64,000 nucleotides of DNA from Dokdonia sp. PRO95 (GCF_000355805.1 NZ_CM001837.1:13434-77433); one strand, 5' to 3'. Counted from the stretch's first letter, positions 6,977-17,111 are shown. A program made the numbers and translations. The notes: a model not told the origin generated them from the sequence alone.

Positions 6977-8461
6977 ATGAAAAAAATTATATCAGTCTTA
7001 ACAATAATTTTGGCATCAGTTCAGATTTTATCTGGACAGGATTTTGGGGATTTTCCCAAAATCAAAAAGGATAAATTACTGAATGACCTGGAACTACTCT
7101 ATCAAGGATTAGACAAATTCCATACAGGAATGTATTGGTACACACCAAAGGATAGTGTAGATTTTGCATTTGAAATGGCTAAGAGTAAAATCACTACAGA
7201 TTTAAACGTACTTGAATTCCACAAAATAATAGCGCCTTTGGTAGCTTTATCAAGAGAAGACCACACTAATATTTATTTACCTGAATTTGTGAGTGAAAAA
7301 TTAAATGAGGAGATAAAATTCTTGCCGTTTACGGTCGTTTTTTTAGATAAGCAGCTTTATGTCGTGAAGAATGGCTCAGACTTTGAAGAATTAGATTTAC
7401 AAGGTAAAGTTATTGAATCTATAAACGGAGAAACACCAATTCAGATAGTTGAAAAAATTGGAAATCTCTTTGCTTCTGATGGATTTATAAAAACTGTAAA
7501 ATATAGTGATTTGGAAGGTTTTAATCTTTCCAAATACTACTTCTACTTCTACGGACAACTGAGCCAATTTAAAATTAAATTTAAAAACACAGAAGAGATT
7601 TTGGTTATCAAATCTCAGACCATTGATACCATAAATAAAAACCTGAAATCACGATATAAAGTCATCACAGGTGATAAGGAGAAAGACTTGTTAGAATTTA
7701 AGTTTTTAGATGCCTCAACGGCCTACTTGGGCATTCATTCGTTTTCTAATTCAGATATTAAAGAGGAATCAAAAGAGACCAATCTTAAAACCTTTCTAAG
7801 GAATAGTTTTAATCGTATCAAAGAACGCAACATCCAAACACTTATCATTGATGTAAGCGAAAACAGTGGTGGAACTGAAGGCAATGAAGGGATACTCTAT
7901 TCATATTTCGGAGACAATTATCAAAAATACTTAAAGGTAAAAGCTAAAACGCAAAAAGCAATTTTAGACAATGATGTTGACAAGCCAATTACCTTAAAAA
8001 CTTTTGGATTTTTAGAGAGAGTATTTGCCAATAAAAAAATGAAAGATAAGTCATACGAAAGAAAACAATGGATTGGATACGGATTGACGGCTTACAATAA
8101 AGAACCTGAATATAAATTTAAAGGAAAGATTTATATTATAATTAGTCCCGTCACCTATTCAGGAGGAAGTGAGTTTAGTAATATGATGTTTACGAACGAC
8201 TTAGCAACTTTTGTAGGACAAGAAACAGGTGGAGGGTATTTAGGAAACACAAGTGGTTATAGCCAAGAATTAAAATTACCAAATTCTCAGATAGAGATTA
8301 GTATTCCTGCCTTACAATTCCTAATGAATGTCAAACCAAAACTACCATTTGGAAGTGGTGTAAAACCTCATTACAAAGTGATACCGACTTTTGAACAATA
8401 TTTGAATGGTGAAAATGCATCTCTACATTATATTTTGGAACAATTAGAAAACAAAAATTAA
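6977..8461 (+). CDS. S41-family serine peptidase
   Basis: The ATG at 6977 gives 494 residues starting with a signal peptide ('MKKIISVLTIILASVQILSGQ'); an upstream in-frame ATG at 6950 would place charged residues before it. An N-terminal helical region is followed by a PDZ-like stretch around 'GKVIESINGETPIQIV' and a C-terminal tail-specific-protease domain with 'IIDVSENSGGTEGNEG' and 'ISPVTYSGGSEF'. The serine of TYSGG (about Ser395) fits the catalytic nucleophile of family S41. It probably acts in the periplasm or at the surface; substrates are unknown. It is the only gene of its unit between repeats. Confidence 0.85.
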   Translation: MKKIISVLTIILASVQILSGQDFGDFPKIKKDKLLNDLELLYQGLDKFHTGMYWYTPKDSVDFAFEMAKSKITTDLNVLEFHKIIAPLVALSREDHTNIYLPEFVSEKLNEEIKFLPFTVVFLDKQLYVVKNGSDFEELDLQGKVIESINGETPIQIVEKIGNLFASDGFIKTVKYSDLEGFNLSKYYFYFYGQLSQFKIKFKNTEEILVIKSQTIDTINKNLKSRYKVITGDKEKDLLEFKFLDASTAYLGIHSFSNSDIKEESKETNLKTFLRNSFNRIKERNIQTLIIDVSENSGGTEGNEGILYSYFGDNYQKYLKVKAKTQKAILDNDVDKPITLKTFGFLERVFANKKMKDKSYERKQWIGYGLTAYNKEPEYKFKGKIYIIISPVTYSGGSEFSNMMFTNDLATFVGQETGGGYLGNTSGYSQELKLPNSQIEISIPALQFLMNVKPKLPFGSGVKPHYKVIPTFEQYLNGENASLHYILEQLENKN

Positions 8462-8469
8462 CTGGCTAC

Positions 8470-8773
8470 AACAAAGAACTGAGTTAAAAAACAAGCCTAC
8501 TTCGGCTACGCTCGGCACAAGCTTTTAAGCTAGTTTTTAATCTATAATTTCCATCTTAGGTTTTCCTGATTTAAGGATTACAACAGCTTTTCTTACGCTA
8601 TTTGTGCTTCCTAGAAAACATCTATATAGCTATCAACTTTGAAAGCTCTACGCGCGGCACACAACTCCAAAATTCATTGTATATTTAGATCAAACAAACA
8701 AGACCATAAACTAAAGCAAACCAGCAATCCCGCTAGCTATCGGGAGCTGCATTCGCTTTATGTAGTGGCTGTT
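8470..8773 (+). repeat. Intergenic repeat, full copy (B3 and A5)
   Basis: This 323-base gap is nearly all repeat. The left half starts AACAAAGAACTGAGTTAAAA, nine bases after the S41 stop. The right half (8661-8773) has ATTCATTGTATATTTAG, a variant palindrome TCCCGCTAGCTATCGGGA (8728-8745) and ends ATTCGCTTTATGTAGTGG then CTGTT. It lacks the TTTCGCGAAA palindrome found in copies B1, B2 and B4. The segment TTGAAAGCTCTACGCGCGGC near 8638 also occurs at 294 and 1582. Confidence 0.85.
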
Positions 8774-8784
8774 ACCTAGAATTT

Positions 8785-9990
8785 ATGAAAAGTCATTATA
8801 TTTTAATATTTGCAATCCTACTCACAAGTTGTAATTCACTTAAACAATTACAATTAATGAAATCTGGAAAAACTGAACAGAAAGATTTTTTTATAACAAC
8901 TCCATTTGAATTTCGTGCAGGTTTACCAGTTCTAGAGGTGCAAATAAACGGAATGAAAGGAAATTTTTTATTTGACACAGGAGCTCCAAATATTATTTCA
9001 TTAGAGTTTGCAAAAAAATTGAGCTTAACGACAAAAGCAAAAGGAAATGTTAGAGATTCAGGGGGGAATACGTCAGCAGACCAGAAATATGTTTCTCTTT
9101 CTAATGTTAAAATTGGTTCAGTTAATTTTCTAAATACTGGAGCAATAGTACAAGATTTGAGTTCTTCAGATGTAATGGAATGTATCAAACTTGATGGTAT
9201 CATTGGTGCTAACCTTATGAAAGAAGCTTTTTGGAAAATTGATTATAAAAATCAAACAATTACTTTAACAGATAACATTTCAAAACTAGATATATCTAGT
9301 GATTATGAAGTATTAAAATTCAACCCAAAAATATCAAGTACTCCTTTGATTAGTTTATTAGTGAATGGTACTGAAATTAATAATATAACTTTTGATACTG
9401 GTTCAAATGGAGAAATAACTTTACCAAAAAAGTTTTATCACCAATTAAAGAAAGAGGATGTAAACCTAAATAGTACTTTCACAAAAGGTTCAAATACATA
9501 TGGTGTAAGTGGTATCGCAAAATCTGATACAACTTATTATGCAAAAAGTAAAAGCTTAAGAATTGGAGATACATCTCTTAATGACAAAATCATCCAATTT
9601 AGGGAGTATTCAAATATTGTAGGAACAGGTTTTTTGAAGAATTTTAACATCATATTAGATTGGAGAAATAACCAGATATTCCTAAAAAAAATCGAAAAAT
9701 ATGATTACGATTCTATTGAAGATTTTGGATTTAAGCCAAATTTAAAAGACAATAAATTACTTGTTGGAGTCATATTTAACAATTCTAGTTCTTATGGAAA
9801 ATTAGAAATTGGAGACGAAATATTAGAAATAAATAAAACTGATTTCACAAAATTTTCAAAATTCGATTTTTGTGAATTGATAAATAATGGAAATTGGGAA
9901 TATGAAAAAAGCGGAAAAATAAAAATTAAGGTTAAAAGAGATAAGGAAATTTTCATTTACGACATCAGGAAATTAGAGGTACTAAACTAA
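8785..9990 (+). CDS. Retropepsin-like aspartyl protease lipoprotein with PDZ domain
   Basis: The 401-residue protein starts with a lipoprotein signal ending 'AILLTSC' (Cys16). Two copies of an aspartyl-protease motif are visible: 'LFDTGAPNIIS' with Asp64 and 'TFDTGSNGEITLP' with Asp204, each in a half of about 140 residues. This arrangement makes a complete double-psi aspartyl protease in one chain. The C-terminal 90 residues contain a PDZ-like 'EIGDEILEINKTDF'. Bacteroidota commonly encode such PDZ-tethered aspartyl proteases at the cell envelope. Its substrate is unknown. The ATG lies 12 bases after the GTT that ends the preceding repeat, leaving almost no leader of its own. Confidence 0.85.
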   Translation: MKSHYILIFAILLTSCNSLKQLQLMKSGKTEQKDFFITTPFEFRAGLPVLEVQINGMKGNFLFDTGAPNIISLEFAKKLSLTTKAKGNVRDSGGNTSADQKYVSLSNVKIGSVNFLNTGAIVQDLSSSDVMECIKLDGIIGANLMKEAFWKIDYKNQTITLTDNISKLDISSDYEVLKFNPKISSTPLISLLVNGTEINNITFDTGSNGEITLPKKFYHQLKKEDVNLNSTFTKGSNTYGVSGIAKSDTTYYAKSKSLRIGDTSLNDKIIQFREYSNIVGTGFLKNFNIILDWRNNQIFLKKIEKYDYDSIEDFGFKPNLKDNKLLVGVIFNNSSSYGKLEIGDEILEINKTDFTKFSKFDFCELINNGNWEYEKSGKIKIKVKRDKEIFIYDIRKLEVLN

Positions 9991-10001
9991 GCACTATTAC
10001 C

Positions 10002-10320
10002 AACTAAGAACCAAGCTAAAAAAACAAACCTCCTTTGGCTGCGCTAGGCACAAGCTTTTAAGCTAATCTTGATTTATAGTTTTCATGGTATGGTCTTCCT
10101 GATTTTATGATGGCAAAAACTTACTTAAAATCTTTGTTTGCCAATGCGATGAGAGCTAGTTTTTCGCTTCACTCATACTTATTACATTTTCGCGAAAGCG
10201 TACTTCTTACAGTCAACTTTCAAATCATTACACGCAGCCCACAACTTCAAAATTCATTGTATATTTAGTCCAAACAAACCAGACCACAAACTAAAACCAA
10301 TTAGCTATTATGCAAGTCTT
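10002..10320 (+). repeat. Intergenic repeat, degraded last copy (B4 and A6)
   Basis: The left half begins AACTAAGAACCAAGCTAAAA, a diverged form of AACAAAGAACTGAGTTAAAA. A TTTCGCGAAA palindrome is at 10188-10197. The right half (from 10241) keeps ATTCATTGTATATTTAG but then drifts and lacks both the TCCCGATAGC palindrome and the CTGTT end. This is the right-most copy, so the repeats decay at this side of the array. No gene was found in the 386-base gap. Confidence 0.75.
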
Positions 10321-10376
10321 AAGGAGCTTAATTTTCTCCATGTTCAGCTTGTTCTAGAAGACCCAACAAAAATAAT

Positions 10377-10574
10377 ATGATAAAAAAAGCTTTTGAATAC
10401 TTGTTAATAATATTGATCATAACTGTAGTAATAGGTTGCTCAAGTGATGACAATTGTCCTGACCAATTAATGATTAACATCAATGATCCAGAAAGTATAG
10501 AAAGAGCTGAAGAGTGTGGCCTAAGCCCAGCAGAGCCTTTAGGTGAATCACTTGGGGTTTATAAAATCCAATAA
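10377..10574 (+). CDS. Small lipoprotein of unknown function
   Basis: The 65-residue protein has a hydrophobic signal ending 'VVIGCSSDD' (lipobox Cys near residue 21) and about 44 mature residues with two further cysteines ('NCPDQ', 'EECGLS'). No family was recognised. It follows the last degraded repeat, so it may be the final, eroded member of the cassette-like array. The clear lipobox supports a real gene; the role is unknown. Confidence 0.55.
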   Translation: MIKKAFEYLLIILIITVVIGCSSDDNCPDQLMININDPESIERAEECGLSPAEPLGESLGVYKIQ

Positions 10575-10720
10575 ACCAAAAATGATTGAAGCCCTAGATA
10601 GTATGCTCATTGTGTGTAAAACTTTTGAGACTATCTGGACAAAAGACAATCAGTAATCATCTCACTTACTAATTGATTTGAATAGTTTACTTTTAAGTAT
10701 CCACACTTAAATTTATCGCT

Positions 10721-11827
10721 ATGACTTTCGGCAGAATTACTTTGATTGTATTTTCTATAGTGCTACTGCTTAGCATTTCTTGTAAAGAAGCTATACAAAC
10801 CCCTGTTATAGATGAAGCTCCCCATTTCGCCTTGAGCGATACGACCTCAGCTACTAAAACAATAATGGGACCTACTGTAATTGATTTGGCTCCTCCTCCA
10901 TTAAGCCAATTTATACGCAGGATCTTTCAAGATTCTCAAGGGAGCTTATGGATGGGAACTAATGGTGATGGCGTGATAAGATATAATGGAACGAGCGTAG
11001 ACTACTTTTCTTTAGACGAGAGTTTTAATGGCGAGGCAGTGCGAGCAATTCTGGAGGATAAGAATGGTACCATCTGGTTTGGGACCAATCGAGGTCTTGT
11101 AAGCTATGATTTGAATGCGACGACATCTCGCAGTAAACCCACTTTTAAAAACTACGCAGAAGCGCAGGGACTTACAGCAAATAATATCTGGAGTATGTTA
11201 CTAGATTCAAAAGGAACGTTATGGATAGGCGCTTTGAGTGGCATAAACACCTATGACGGAACAACTTTTACTCCTTTCCCGCTACCAGAAACCAGCGTAG
11301 ATAATTCTCGTGGTGTCTCAAGTACGACCATTGTGCATAGCATAATGGAGGATACAAAAGGACAGCTTTGGTTTGCCTCAAACGGTGGTGCTTTTATATG
11401 GGATGGCAATACGCTAGATACCTTGAGCACCAAAGACGGTCTCGCAGGTAATAATGTGAATGATATGCTAGAAGACCGCACAGGCAATATCTGGTTTGCA
11501 ACACACCATAAAGGCGTGAGCCGTTATGATGGAACTAAGTTTACAAACTTTACTACAGATGGAGCAATTACAGGAGAAGAAGTGTGGAGTCTTTTTGAAG
11601 ACTCAAAAGGAAACATCTGGTTTCCTGCCGAAAATGCTGGGGTATACAAATACGATGGTAATAGCTTTACCAACTATAATGAGAACGATGGCTTACAAAG
11701 CAATGCCATCCAGACCATTTATGAGGATGCTACCGGCACCATCTGGCTAGGTGGATATCAAGGGCTTTCTAGATTAAAAGGTGATAAGATCATACCCGTC
11801 ACAGAAAGTGGCCCGTGGAAGGATTGA
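10721..11827 (+). CDS. Seven-bladed beta-propeller lipoprotein (two-component-regulator propeller repeats)
   Basis: The 368-residue protein has a lipoprotein signal ending 'LLLSISC' (Cys21) and then seven repeats of about 45 residues, each with a version of 'hhxDxxGxhWhG': QDSQGSLWMG, EDKNGTIWFG, LDSKGTLWIG, EDTKGQLWFA, EDRTGNIWFA, EDSKGNIWFP and EDATGTIWLG. These are Reg_prop repeats, normally the sensor half of hybrid two-component systems such as glycan-sensing regulators. Here there is no kinase, membrane helix or output domain, so it is a stand-alone propeller, probably anchored in the outer or inner membrane. Ligand unknown. Confidence 0.85.
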   Translation: MTFGRITLIVFSIVLLLSISCKEAIQTPVIDEAPHFALSDTTSATKTIMGPTVIDLAPPPLSQFIRRIFQDSQGSLWMGTNGDGVIRYNGTSVDYFSLDESFNGEAVRAILEDKNGTIWFGTNRGLVSYDLNATTSRSKPTFKNYAEAQGLTANNIWSMLLDSKGTLWIGALSGINTYDGTTFTPFPLPETSVDNSRGVSSTTIVHSIMEDTKGQLWFASNGGAFIWDGNTLDTLSTKDGLAGNNVNDMLEDRTGNIWFATHHKGVSRYDGTKFTNFTTDGAITGEEVWSLFEDSKGNIWFPAENAGVYKYDGNSFTNYNENDGLQSNAIQTIYEDATGTIWLGGYQGLSRLKGDKIIPVTESGPWKD

Positions 11828-11851
11828 GCAGGTCAAGATTACTCAAAAACA

Positions 11852-11879
11852 AAAAAGGCGACCATACGGTCGCCTTTTT
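11852..11879. terminator. Bidirectional terminator between convergent genes
   Basis: A perfect 12-bp stem (AAAAAGGCGACC / GGTCGCCTTTTT) with the four-base loop ATAC has A and T runs on its two sides, so it can serve both the propeller gene and icmF. Confidence 0.9.
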
Positions 11880-11901
11880 AAATAATTATTATCTCGTAAT
11901 A

Positions 11902-14900
11902 TTACATATTACGTCTGTACTGCCCTCCTACTTCAAAGAGCGCACTTGTGATTTGTCCTAGTGAGCAAACCTTAGTTGCTTCCATAAGTTCTTCAAAAAT
12001 GTTGCGGTTATTAATCGCTGCATCTTGAATTTTTGCAAGCTCTGCTTCTATCTTATCTGCTTTTTCCTTGTGGAGGTTTTCTAGCATTTCGATTTGATAT
12101 TGCTTCTCCTCTTCGGTAGCTCTAATTACTTCTGCTGGGCGTACTGTTGGACTTCCTTTTGAACTTAAGAAGGTGTTTACTCCGATAATAGGGAACTCAC
12201 CGTTATGCTTAAGCGTTTCATAATACAAGCTTTCTTCTTGTATTTTAGAACGCTGGTACATTGTCTCCATTGCTCCTAGTACACCACCACGCTCTGTGAT
12301 TCTGTCAAATTCTAGTAAGACTGCCTCTTCTACAAGCTCTGTAAGTTCTTCTATAATAAATGATCCCTGTATTGGGTTTTCGTTTTTAGTAAGTCCTAGC
12401 TCTTTATTGATAATAAGCTGTATTGCCATTGCACGACGTACACTCTCTTCTGTAGGCGTTGTGATTGCCTCATCATAAGCATTTGTGTGTAGCGAGTTAC
12501 AGTTATCATAAATCGCATACAAGGCTTGCAAGGTTGTACGTATGTCGTTAAAATCAATCTCTTGTGCGTGTAAGCTACGCCCAGATGTCTGGATGTGATA
12601 CTTAAGCATCTGTGCACGTGAGTTTGCTTTATACTTCTCCTTCATTGCCTTTGCCCAAATCTTACGAGCAACACGACCTATGACCGCATATTCTGGATCG
12701 ATTCCGTTTGAGAAAAAGAACGATAAGTTAGGACCAAATTTATTGATATCCATCCCACGGCTTAGATAGTACTCTACATACGTAAATCCGTTAGATAATG
12801 TAAGTGCAAGTTGTGTGATAGGATTTGCTCCTGCCTCTGCAATGTGATATCCAGAGATAGACACACTATAGAAGTTACGCACTTTTTGCTCGATAAAGTA
12901 CTCTTGTACATCACCCATTAAGCGCAGTGCAAACTCTGTAGAGAAGATACACGTATTCTGCGCTTGATCTTCTTTAAGAATATCTGCTTGTACCGTACCA
13001 CGCACTTGTGTAAGTGTCTCTACTTTTATGCGGTTATACACGTCTGCTGGGAGTACTTGGTCACCTGTTACGCCTAGTAACATTAACCCTAGACCATCAT
13101 TTCCTTCTGGAAGATCACCTTGGTATGCTGGACGTGTTTTTCCTTTATAGATAGCTGCAATCTTTGCTTCTACCTCTGCTTCTAGTCCGTTTTCTTTAAT
13201 GTACTTCTCACAGTTTTGATCTATAGCGGCATTCATAAAGAAACCTAGCAACATAGGCGCAGGTCCGTTTATGGTCATACTTACAGAGGTCATAGCGTGA
13301 CTTAAGTCAAAACCAGAGTACAATTTCTTTGCATCATCAAGACAGCAAATACTCACTCCCGCGTTACCTATCTTACCATAAATATCTGGACGGTGACCTG
13401 GATCATTACCATATAAAGTTACCGAGTCAAAAGCGGTACTTAATCGCTTAGCCGGCATTCCTAAACTCACGTAGTGAAAACGCTTGTTTGTGCGCTCTGG
13501 TCCTCCTTCTCCTGCAAACATACGTGTAGGATCTTCTCCCGTACGTTTAAAAGGATAGAGTCCAGCAGTGTATGGGAATTCTCCCGGTACATTTTCTTGT
13601 AAACACCAGATTAAGATATCTCCCCAAGCTTGATACTTTGGCAAGGCTACCTTAGGTATTTCTGTATGTGATAATGACGCACTGTGCGTAGGGATTTTAA
13701 TCTCCTTGTCTCTTACCTTAAAGGTATACACAGGCGCTTTGTATCTATTTACTTTCTCGTCCCAACCGGTAATAATCTCCCAGTTGTACGGATCGAGATC
13801 CATTTTTACTCTGTCAAATTGTGCAAGTAGCAATTTTAATACTTCTCGATTTTCTGATTTATTTGACAAAAAGGAGTCATTAAGACCAGTTTTAGTGATG
13901 TGAATTGTGAAATTGGCAATAGACTCAATAGTTTTATAAATACCATAAAGTGTTTGTGCTGTTTCTTGTTGCGCTTTCGCGAAAGCGTCATACCCTCTAT
14001 TACTCTCTGCAATCTCGCTCAGGTAACGTGTACGCGCTGGAGGTATTACAAAGATCTTCTCACTCATCTCCTGGCTTATCTCAAAAGTACTCGTAAGATC
14101 TGCCTCGTTTACCGTGTTTACCTTTTCCATTATACGCTTGTAAAGCGTGTTCATCCCTGGGTCGTTAAACTGGCTTGCAATGGTTCCAAAAACTGGTAAC
14201 TCATCTTGCGGTGTATCCCACAAGTTATTGTTGCGCATATATTGTTTCTTAACATCACGTAGCGCATCTAGCGATCCACGCTTGTCAAATTTGTTTATCG
14301 CAACGAGATCTGCAAAGTCTAGCATATCTATTTTCTCGAGCTGCGTAGCTGCACCAAATTCTGGTGTCATCACATAAAGCGACACATCGCTATGCTCTAG
14401 TATCTCTGTATCTGACTGCCCAATACCTGATGTCTCAAGGATGATTAAATCATACTCTGCTGCTTTAAGTACTTCTATGGCTTCGCCTACATACTTAGAT
14501 AGTGCGAGGTTACTCTGTCTGGTAGCCAGCGAGCGCATATACACACGCTCATTGTTAATCGCATTCATACGGATACGGTCACCTAGTAAGGCTCCGCCCG
14601 TTTTACGCTTAGAAGGATCTACAGAAATAAGACCAATGGTCTTCTCTGGAAAATCGATAAGAAATCTACGCACCAGCTCATCTACTAGTGAAGATTTACC
14701 TGCTCCTCCAGTACCTGTAATACCAAGTACGGGTGTGAGTGAGGATTCATTCTTTTTATGAATTGCATCAAGCGTATCTTTTGCAACCTCTGGAAAGTTT
14801 TCGGCAGCAGAGATTACTCTGGCTATAGCCGTAGGTACTTTATCACTAAGTTGAGAAGCTTGGTTGTCTAGCTTATCTCCTATGGCATAATCAGACTGCT

Positions 14901-15321
14901 GTACAAGGTCATTAATCATCCCCTGTAACCCCATCGCACGGCCATCATCTGGAGAGTAGATACGAGTAATTCCGTAATCCATAAGCTCCTTAATTTCTTC
15001 TGGAAGTATCACACCACCTCCTCCACCGAAGATTTTAATATGTCCCGCACCTTTCTCTTTAAGAAGGTCGTACATATATTTAAAATACTCATTGTGCCCT
15101 CCTTGATAAGAGGTCATTGCAATGGCATTTGCATCTTCTTGTATGGCAGTATTTACTACTTCTTCTACACTACGGTCGTGACCTAAATGTATTACCTCTA
15201 CACCGGTACTTTGTATAATACGGCGCATAATATTTATCGCGGCATCGTGTCCGTCAAAAAGGGAAGCAGCAGTTACTATTCTAACTTTATGCTTAGGAGT
15301 ATAAGGAGTGGCTTGTTCCAT
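11902..15321 (-). CDS. icmF: Fused isobutyryl-CoA mutase with G-protein chaperone (IcmF)
   Basis: The chosen start at 15321 ('[16 protein letters not shown]') gives 1139 residues; a longer frame adds 26 unconvincing residues. Domains in order: a B12-binding domain with '[15 protein letters not shown]' (residues about 15-140; His25 would be the lower cobalt ligand), a MeaB-type GTPase with P-loop 'GTGGAGKS' (203-210), and a catalytic mutase domain (about 560-1060). This B12-GTPase-mutase order is specific for IcmF, which interconverts isobutyryl-CoA and butyryl-CoA using adenosylcobalamin and reloads its own cofactor. A TTTCGCGAAA palindrome sits inside the gene (13975-13984), encoding AFAKAQ. 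Transcribed alone, divergent from purU. Confidence 0.93.
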   Translation of the reverse strand: MEQATPYTPKHKVRIVTAASLFDGHDAAINIMRRIIQSTGVEVIHLGHDRSVEEVVNTAIQEDANAIAMTSYQGGHNEYFKYMYDLLKEKGAGHIKIFGGGGGVILPEEIKELMDYGITRIYSPDDGRAMGLQGMINDLVQQSDYAIGDKLDNQASQLSDKVPTAIARVISAAENFPEVAKDTLDAIHKKNESSLTPVLGITGTGGAGKSSLVDELVRRFLIDFPEKTIGLISVDPSKRKTGGALLGDRIRMNAINNERVYMRSLATRQSNLALSKYVGEAIEVLKAAEYDLIILETSGIGQSDTEILEHSDVSLYVMTPEFGAATQLEKIDMLDFADLVAINKFDKRGSLDALRDVKKQYMRNNNLWDTPQDELPVFGTIASQFNDPGMNTLYKRIMEKVNTVNEADLTSTFEISQEMSEKIFVIPPARTRYLSEIAESNRGYDAFAKAQQETAQTLYGIYKTIESIANFTIHITKTGLNDSFLSNKSENREVLKLLLAQFDRVKMDLDPYNWEIITGWDEKVNRYKAPVYTFKVRDKEIKIPTHSASLSHTEIPKVALPKYQAWGDILIWCLQENVPGEFPYTAGLYPFKRTGEDPTRMFAGEGGPERTNKRFHYVSLGMPAKRLSTAFDSVTLYGNDPGHRPDIYGKIGNAGVSICCLDDAKKLYSGFDLSHAMTSVSMTINGPAPMLLGFFMNAAIDQNCEKYIKENGLEAEVEAKIAAIYKGKTRPAYQGDLPEGNDGLGLMLLGVTGDQVLPADVYNRIKVETLTQVRGTVQADILKEDQAQNTCIFSTEFALRLMGDVQEYFIEQKVRNFYSVSISGYHIAEAGANPITQLALTLSNGFTYVEYYLSRGMDINKFGPNLSFFFSNGIDPEYAVIGRVARKIWAKAMKEKYKANSRAQMLKYHIQTSGRSLHAQEIDFNDIRTTLQALYAIYDNCNSLHTNAYDEAITTPTEESVRRAMAIQLIINKELGLTKNENPIQGSFIIEELTELVEEAVLLEFDRITERGGVLGAMETMYQRSKIQEESLYYETLKHNGEFPIIGVNTFLSSKGSPTVRPAEVIRATEEEKQYQIEMLENLHKEKADKIEAELAKIQDAAINNRNIFEELMEATKVCSLGQITSALFEVGGQYRRNM

Positions 15322-15464
15322 TTGTAATTTTAAGTATGTATAACGATGTAAATTTACGTAATATTCAATAATAAAGCGAGTTGAATATGAATTACACAAA
15401 AAAGAAAGTTTATATGTGATTTGCGTTATAATATGTGCAATTTAGAGGTAAGAAAATCAAGCTT

Positions 15465-16319
15465 ATGGCACATCTTACCTTACTTATACACTGCAAAGAC
15501 CAAAAGGGAATTATCGCCTCGGTGACTAATTTCATTTTAGAAAATGAAGGAAACACCACCTATATAGATCAGCACGTAGATGCGGTGGCAAATGTATTTT
15601 TTATGCGCCTTGAGTGTGTTTTTACAAATCCATCTTTTAGCACTGCACAGTTTAAAACGGCTTTTAGAGAAAAGCTGGCAACTACTTTTGAGATGCAATG
15701 GCAACTTTATCCCGCTACGCAAAAACTCAAAATGGCCATTTTTGTGTCAAAATATGATCACTGCCTCTATGATATACTAGGCCGCTACAACGCTGGAGAG
15801 CTTAACGTAGACATCCCTTTTATCATAAGTAACCATAGTGATCTCGCACATATTGCGGCTAATTTTGGCATTCCTTTTTATCACATCCCAGTGACAAAAG
15901 ACACCAAAGCTGCTGCAGAGCAAGAACAGCTTAAACTACTCAAAGCACATCAAGTAGACTTTATTGTTCTCGCTCGCTATATGCAAATCGTAACGCCCAC
16001 GGTAATAAATGAATTTCCACATCGCATTATAAACATACACCACTCTTTCTTACCTGCCTTTGTAGGTGCAAAACCTTATCACGCGGCCTTTGCTCGCGGT
16101 GTAAAAATTATAGGCACCACCAGTCACTACGTCACAGAAGAACTAGACGCAGGTCCCATCATCGAGCAAGACACTATACGTGTAACCCACAGCCACACCA
16201 TCCCAGACCTCATTGCAAAAGGTAGGGACCTGGAGAAAATCGTACTCTCAAGAGCTATAAAATTACACGCACAGCATAAATGCTTTGTGTATGGTAATAA
16301 GACGATAATTTTTACCTAA
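15465..16319 (+). CDS. purU: Formyltetrahydrofolate deformylase
   Basis: The ATG at 15465 ('MAHLTLLIHCKDQKGIIASV') gives 284 residues, the usual length; the ten upstream codons are not conserved-looking. The N-terminal 80 residues are an ACT-type regulatory domain, and the rest is a formyltransferase-fold hydrolase with 'NIHHSFLPAFVGAKPYHAA' (catalytic His) and 'EELDAGPIIEQD' (catalytic Asp). PurU hydrolyses 10-formyltetrahydrofolate to formate and tetrahydrofolate, balancing one-carbon pools and supplying formate to purine synthesis. It is divergent from icmF across about 140 bases. A TTTCGCGAAA palindrome follows it at 16345-16354. Confidence 0.93.
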   Translation: MAHLTLLIHCKDQKGIIASVTNFILENEGNTTYIDQHVDAVANVFFMRLECVFTNPSFSTAQFKTAFREKLATTFEMQWQLYPATQKLKMAIFVSKYDHCLYDILGRYNAGELNVDIPFIISNHSDLAHIAANFGIPFYHIPVTKDTKAAAEQEQLKLLKAHQVDFIVLARYMQIVTPTVINEFPHRIINIHHSFLPAFVGAKPYHAAFARGVKIIGTTSHYVTEELDAGPIIEQDTIRVTHSHTIPDLIAKGRDLEKIVLSRAIKLHAQHKCFVYGNKTIIFT

Positions 16320-16340
16320 ATGAAATGAATAAGCTGGGTT

Positions 16341-16358
16341 ACGCTTTCGCGAAAGCGT
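16341..16358. repeat. Dispersed 18-bp palindrome, reference copy of a 17-member family
   Basis: Full palindrome ACGCTTTCGCGAAAGCGT. The 10-base core TTTCGCGAAA occurs at 2667, 4048, 6785, 10188, 13975, 16345, 20214, 23506, 34153, 37473, 38610, 42946, 47426, 49022, 56249, 58354 and 60790 (start positions). The full 18 bp is intact at 16341, 23502, 37469, 38606, 49018, 58350 and 60786. Thirteen copies lie between genes, mostly just downstream or upstream of coding regions; four lie in icmF, glnN, the OstA-like gene and an alpha/beta hydrolase. No T-run follows it consistently, so it is not a simple terminator. Confidence 0.95.
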
Positions 16359-16400
16359 AATTATCAATTATATTTACCACAATACTTAAATGACATTATT

Positions 16401-17111
16401 ATGAAAAAGATCATCGCTGTACTCGTTTTATTTTCACTCGTTTCTTGTGCCGAATTACAAGGCGTTATAGATAGTTTACCTACAGAATCTGGAACTTCTG
16501 GAATAAGCAACCAGATGATAGGTAGTGGTCTTAAGCAGGCATTAGATTTTGGAATTGATAAGCAAGTAACAAAGCTTACCTCTACAGATGGTTTTTATAA
16601 AAATGAATTGGTAAAAATCTTATTACCAGAAGAGTTACAAAAAGTAGATAAAACATTAAGAGCAATAGGCTTAGGAAGTCTTGCAGATGAAGGTATAAAA
16701 GCCCTAAACCGCGCTGCCGAAGATGCGGTAAGCGAGGCTACACCAATCTTTGTAGACGCAGTGAAGCAAATTACCTTTAACGATGTGCGTACCATTTTAC
16801 TAGGAACAGATAATGCGGCAACTCAATATCTAGAAGGAAAAACAAACACGGCATTGTATAATAAATTCAACCCTGTGATTAAAAATAGCTTTGCCAAAGT
16901 AGGCGCAGATCAAATCTGGACTAACCTCATCACAAAGTATAATGACTTACCTCTTACAAATAATGTAAATCCAGATCTTACAGATTATGTAACGCAACAA
17001 GCACTGCAAGGTGTGTACACAATGATTGCTGTTGAGGAAAAAGAAATAAGAACAAAAACACAAAGTAGAACTACAGATTTACTTAAGCGCGTGTTTGCAT
17101 TACAAGATTAA
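16401..17111 (+). CDS. DUF4197 lipoprotein
   Basis: This 236-residue protein has a lipoprotein signal ending 'LFSLVSC' (Cys16) and a helical body with 'GLKQALDFGIDKQVTKLTSTDGFYKN', 'ILLPEELQKVDKTLRAIGLG' and 'LYNKFNPVIKNSFAKVG'. That pattern is characteristic of DUF4197, a widespread family of unknown function. The length is normal. The stop codon falls in the first unit of a 9-bp tandem repeat. It appears to be a single-gene unit. Confidence 0.85.
   Translation: MKKIIAVLVLFSLVSCAELQGVIDSLPTESGTSGISNQMIGSGLKQALDFGIDKQVTKLTSTDGFYKNELVKILLPEELQKVDKTLRAIGLGSLADEGIKALNRAAEDAVSEATPIFVDAVKQITFNDVRTILLGTDNAATQYLEGKTNTALYNKFNPVIKNSFAKVGADQIWTNLITKYNDLPLTNNVNPDLTDYVTQQALQGVYTMIAVEEKEIRTKTQSRTTDLLKRVFALQD

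Noticed and set aside
15322-15399. N-terminal extension of icmF by 26 codons
   Set aside because: The extension shows no similarity to the family and reaches into the divergent promoter region; the ATG at 15321 leads directly into the B12 domain.
16341-16358. TTTCGCGAAA palindromes considered as Rho-independent terminators
   Set aside because: Most copies lack a T-tract, some are upstream of genes or inside genes, and true terminators are found separately near several of them (for example 37431-37460 and 49046-49076).
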